From an uncultured Gammaproteobacteria bacterium (GTDB taxonomy: Bacteria > Pseudomonadota > Gammaproteobacteria > Berkiellales > Berkiellaceae): DNA of 64,000 nt. Shown here piece after piece: positions 63,140 to 64,000 of this stretch (the stretch's first letter is position 1; each line of letters begins with the position of its first letter). Location of the stretch: NCBI GenBank assembly GCA_902826485.1, contig CADEEZ010000003.1, forward strand, positions 153,747-217,746, written 5' to 3'. The notes under the pieces were generated by a model. The model made no database searches. It saw only the letters and a program-made list of their open reading frames with translations, and had not been told where the DNA came from. The position numbers and the translations under genes were made by a program.

Positions 63140-64000
63140 CTATTCTCTTTCTAATCTCGAATTTTTAATCACATACCTATCTGTTATCTCAATTGCTCTC
63201 AAAAAATCTTCGTCATGTGAAATCACCAGCATTGCACCTGGATAATGAGTAAGCACTTGAATGACATGTTCTTTAGTTGTTAAATCTAAATTGTTCGTTA
63301 TTTCATCTAATATTAATAACTTTGGATTCTTAGCCGCTATCATGGCAAGACTTAATCTGACTTTTTCACCGCCAGAAAGATGTTCAGCAACCAAATTAAC
63401 TTCTTCATTTTTTTTAAATAAAAAGTCACTTAAAAATCTTCGAATTTTTATTAATTCCCACGTTGGCAAGCATGTCCTAACATTTTCTAAAACCGATTTT
63501 TTCGCAAAAATATTTTGATAATGCTGATCTAAATACCCCATGTCATCGATTTTGAGACAAAACCATTCTCCCAACTTAAGAATATTAGGCATACCTAGAA
63601 TTGATTTAATCAAGGTTGATTTTCCACTACCATTATTGCCTATAATGGCCACTCTATCTGTCCCTCTCATCTGTAAATGAATTTGACTCAAGATAGTTTC
63701 ATTATTTTCATATCCAACAGACCCATCTCTAATTGAGAGTATAATACGATCCCCCATATTGTCTGCGCATAAATTAAATTTAGGCGCAATAATTTCTGGT
63801 TGTTTAAATTTTGAAAGTTTTTCTAGTAATCCTTCTTTTCTAGACTCTATATCTTTTTTTAGTTTATCACTTGTATTAGTGGCTCTTCCTGCTTTTGCTT
63901 TGCTGACAACGGTGGGCCATTTTCGCTGCTCAATATTTTTTTCACCTCGACATCGGCTTTTTGAGTCTTGTACCTTTTCTTTATTTTATTTTTGATCCAA
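63140..64000 (-). pseudogene. ABC-F ATPase, C-terminal half, apparently frameshifted at the window edge
   Basis: From the first ATG (63757) the frame gives 205 residues with one ATPase domain: Walker A GNNGSGKST, signature LSGGEKVRLSL, Walker B LLILDEITNNLD and H-loop ISHDE. Upstream, the same frame stays open to 63985. It encodes an ABC-F-like linker (SRCRGEKNIEQRKWPTVV, then KAGRATNTSDKLKKD) without any start codon. A TAA at 63986-63988 interrupts it. The alternative frame there (WIKNKIKK) looks like the continuation of an ABC-F first half. A frameshift in the A-rich tract near 63970-63990 explains this. It may be a pseudogene or a sequencing error. ABC-F proteins act on ribosomes, some giving antibiotic resistance. 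Confidence 0.65.

Noticed and set aside
63759..63995. Plus-strand 78-codon frame at the window end
   Set aside because: It is antisense to the ABC-F linker, which has clear family-like sequence on the minus strand.

Overview
The window is AT-rich DNA of a gammaproteobacterium. Three kinds of evidence suggest Legionellales or a relative, meaning a host-associated or intracellular lifestyle: the ffh / rpsP-rimM-trmD-rplS block, the large eukaryote-like or repeat-rich proteins (a Ser/Thr kinase with long disordered tails, a 634-residue protein with ankyrin-like stretches, a patatin-like phospholipase without a signal peptide), and small double-glycine-leader-like proteins. The taxonomic placement is an inference from gene content. 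No phage, IS transposase or CRISPR array is visible.

Layout. 1-6.7 kb: an aldehyde dehydrogenase (5' end outside the window), an alpha/beta hydrolase, a DnaQ-like exonuclease, tRNA-Ser(GGA), a YadG/YadH-type ABC exporter and membrane or secreted proteins. 6.7-22.4 kb: a catabolic region with branched-chain ketoacid dehydrogenase (E1a, E1b, E2; no E3), two acyl-CoA dehydrogenases, an HSD10-like dehydrogenase, and a complete leucine/ketone-body route (isovaleryl-CoA dehydrogenase, thiolase, both methylcrotonyl-CoA carboxylase subunits, methylglutaconyl-CoA hydratase, HMG-CoA lyase, both SCOT subunits). 22.4-26.2 kb: an accessory island with two related small leader-bearing proteins, a repeat protein and a large possible effector. 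26.2-30.1 kb: pterin dehydratase, then ETF and ETF-ubiquinone oxidoreductase, which would take electrons from the acyl-CoA dehydrogenases. 30.1-33.2 kb: a YqhA-like membrane protein and a Ser/Thr kinase. 33.2-40.5 kb: conserved housekeeping genes (ogt, rplS, trmD, rimM, rpsP, ffh, a CcsA-like protein, a CNNM/CorC-type protein, rlmI).

40.5-49.3 kb: intergenic palindromic repeats, a second secreted paralog, a third leader-bearing small protein, and the biotin genes bioF-bioD-bioA and bioB. Between bioF and bioB lie patatin and M23-peptidase genes. Biotin is the cofactor of the carboxylase in the leucine cluster. 49.3-55.9 kb: an MFS efflux protein, acetyl-CoA synthetase, a glutathionyl-hydroquinone reductase, a TPP riboswitch in front of a lone 73-codon gene, an alcohol dehydrogenase and a PhzF-like protein. 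56-61.3 kb: a nitric-oxide-type signalling locus with an H-NOX protein overlapping a double-kinase hybrid histidine kinase, facing two response regulators (degenerate HD-GYP and HDOD). 61.5-64 kb: a MerR/TipAS regulator, a GyrI-like protein and an apparently frameshifted ABC-F ATPase at the edge.

Most unusual points: the small proteins with a shared leader and a Cys-bounded C-terminus, the TPP riboswitch on an orphan micro-gene, the H-NOX/double-kinase locus with an altered YxSxR motif, and a 128-bp inverted-repeat element inside the bio cluster.
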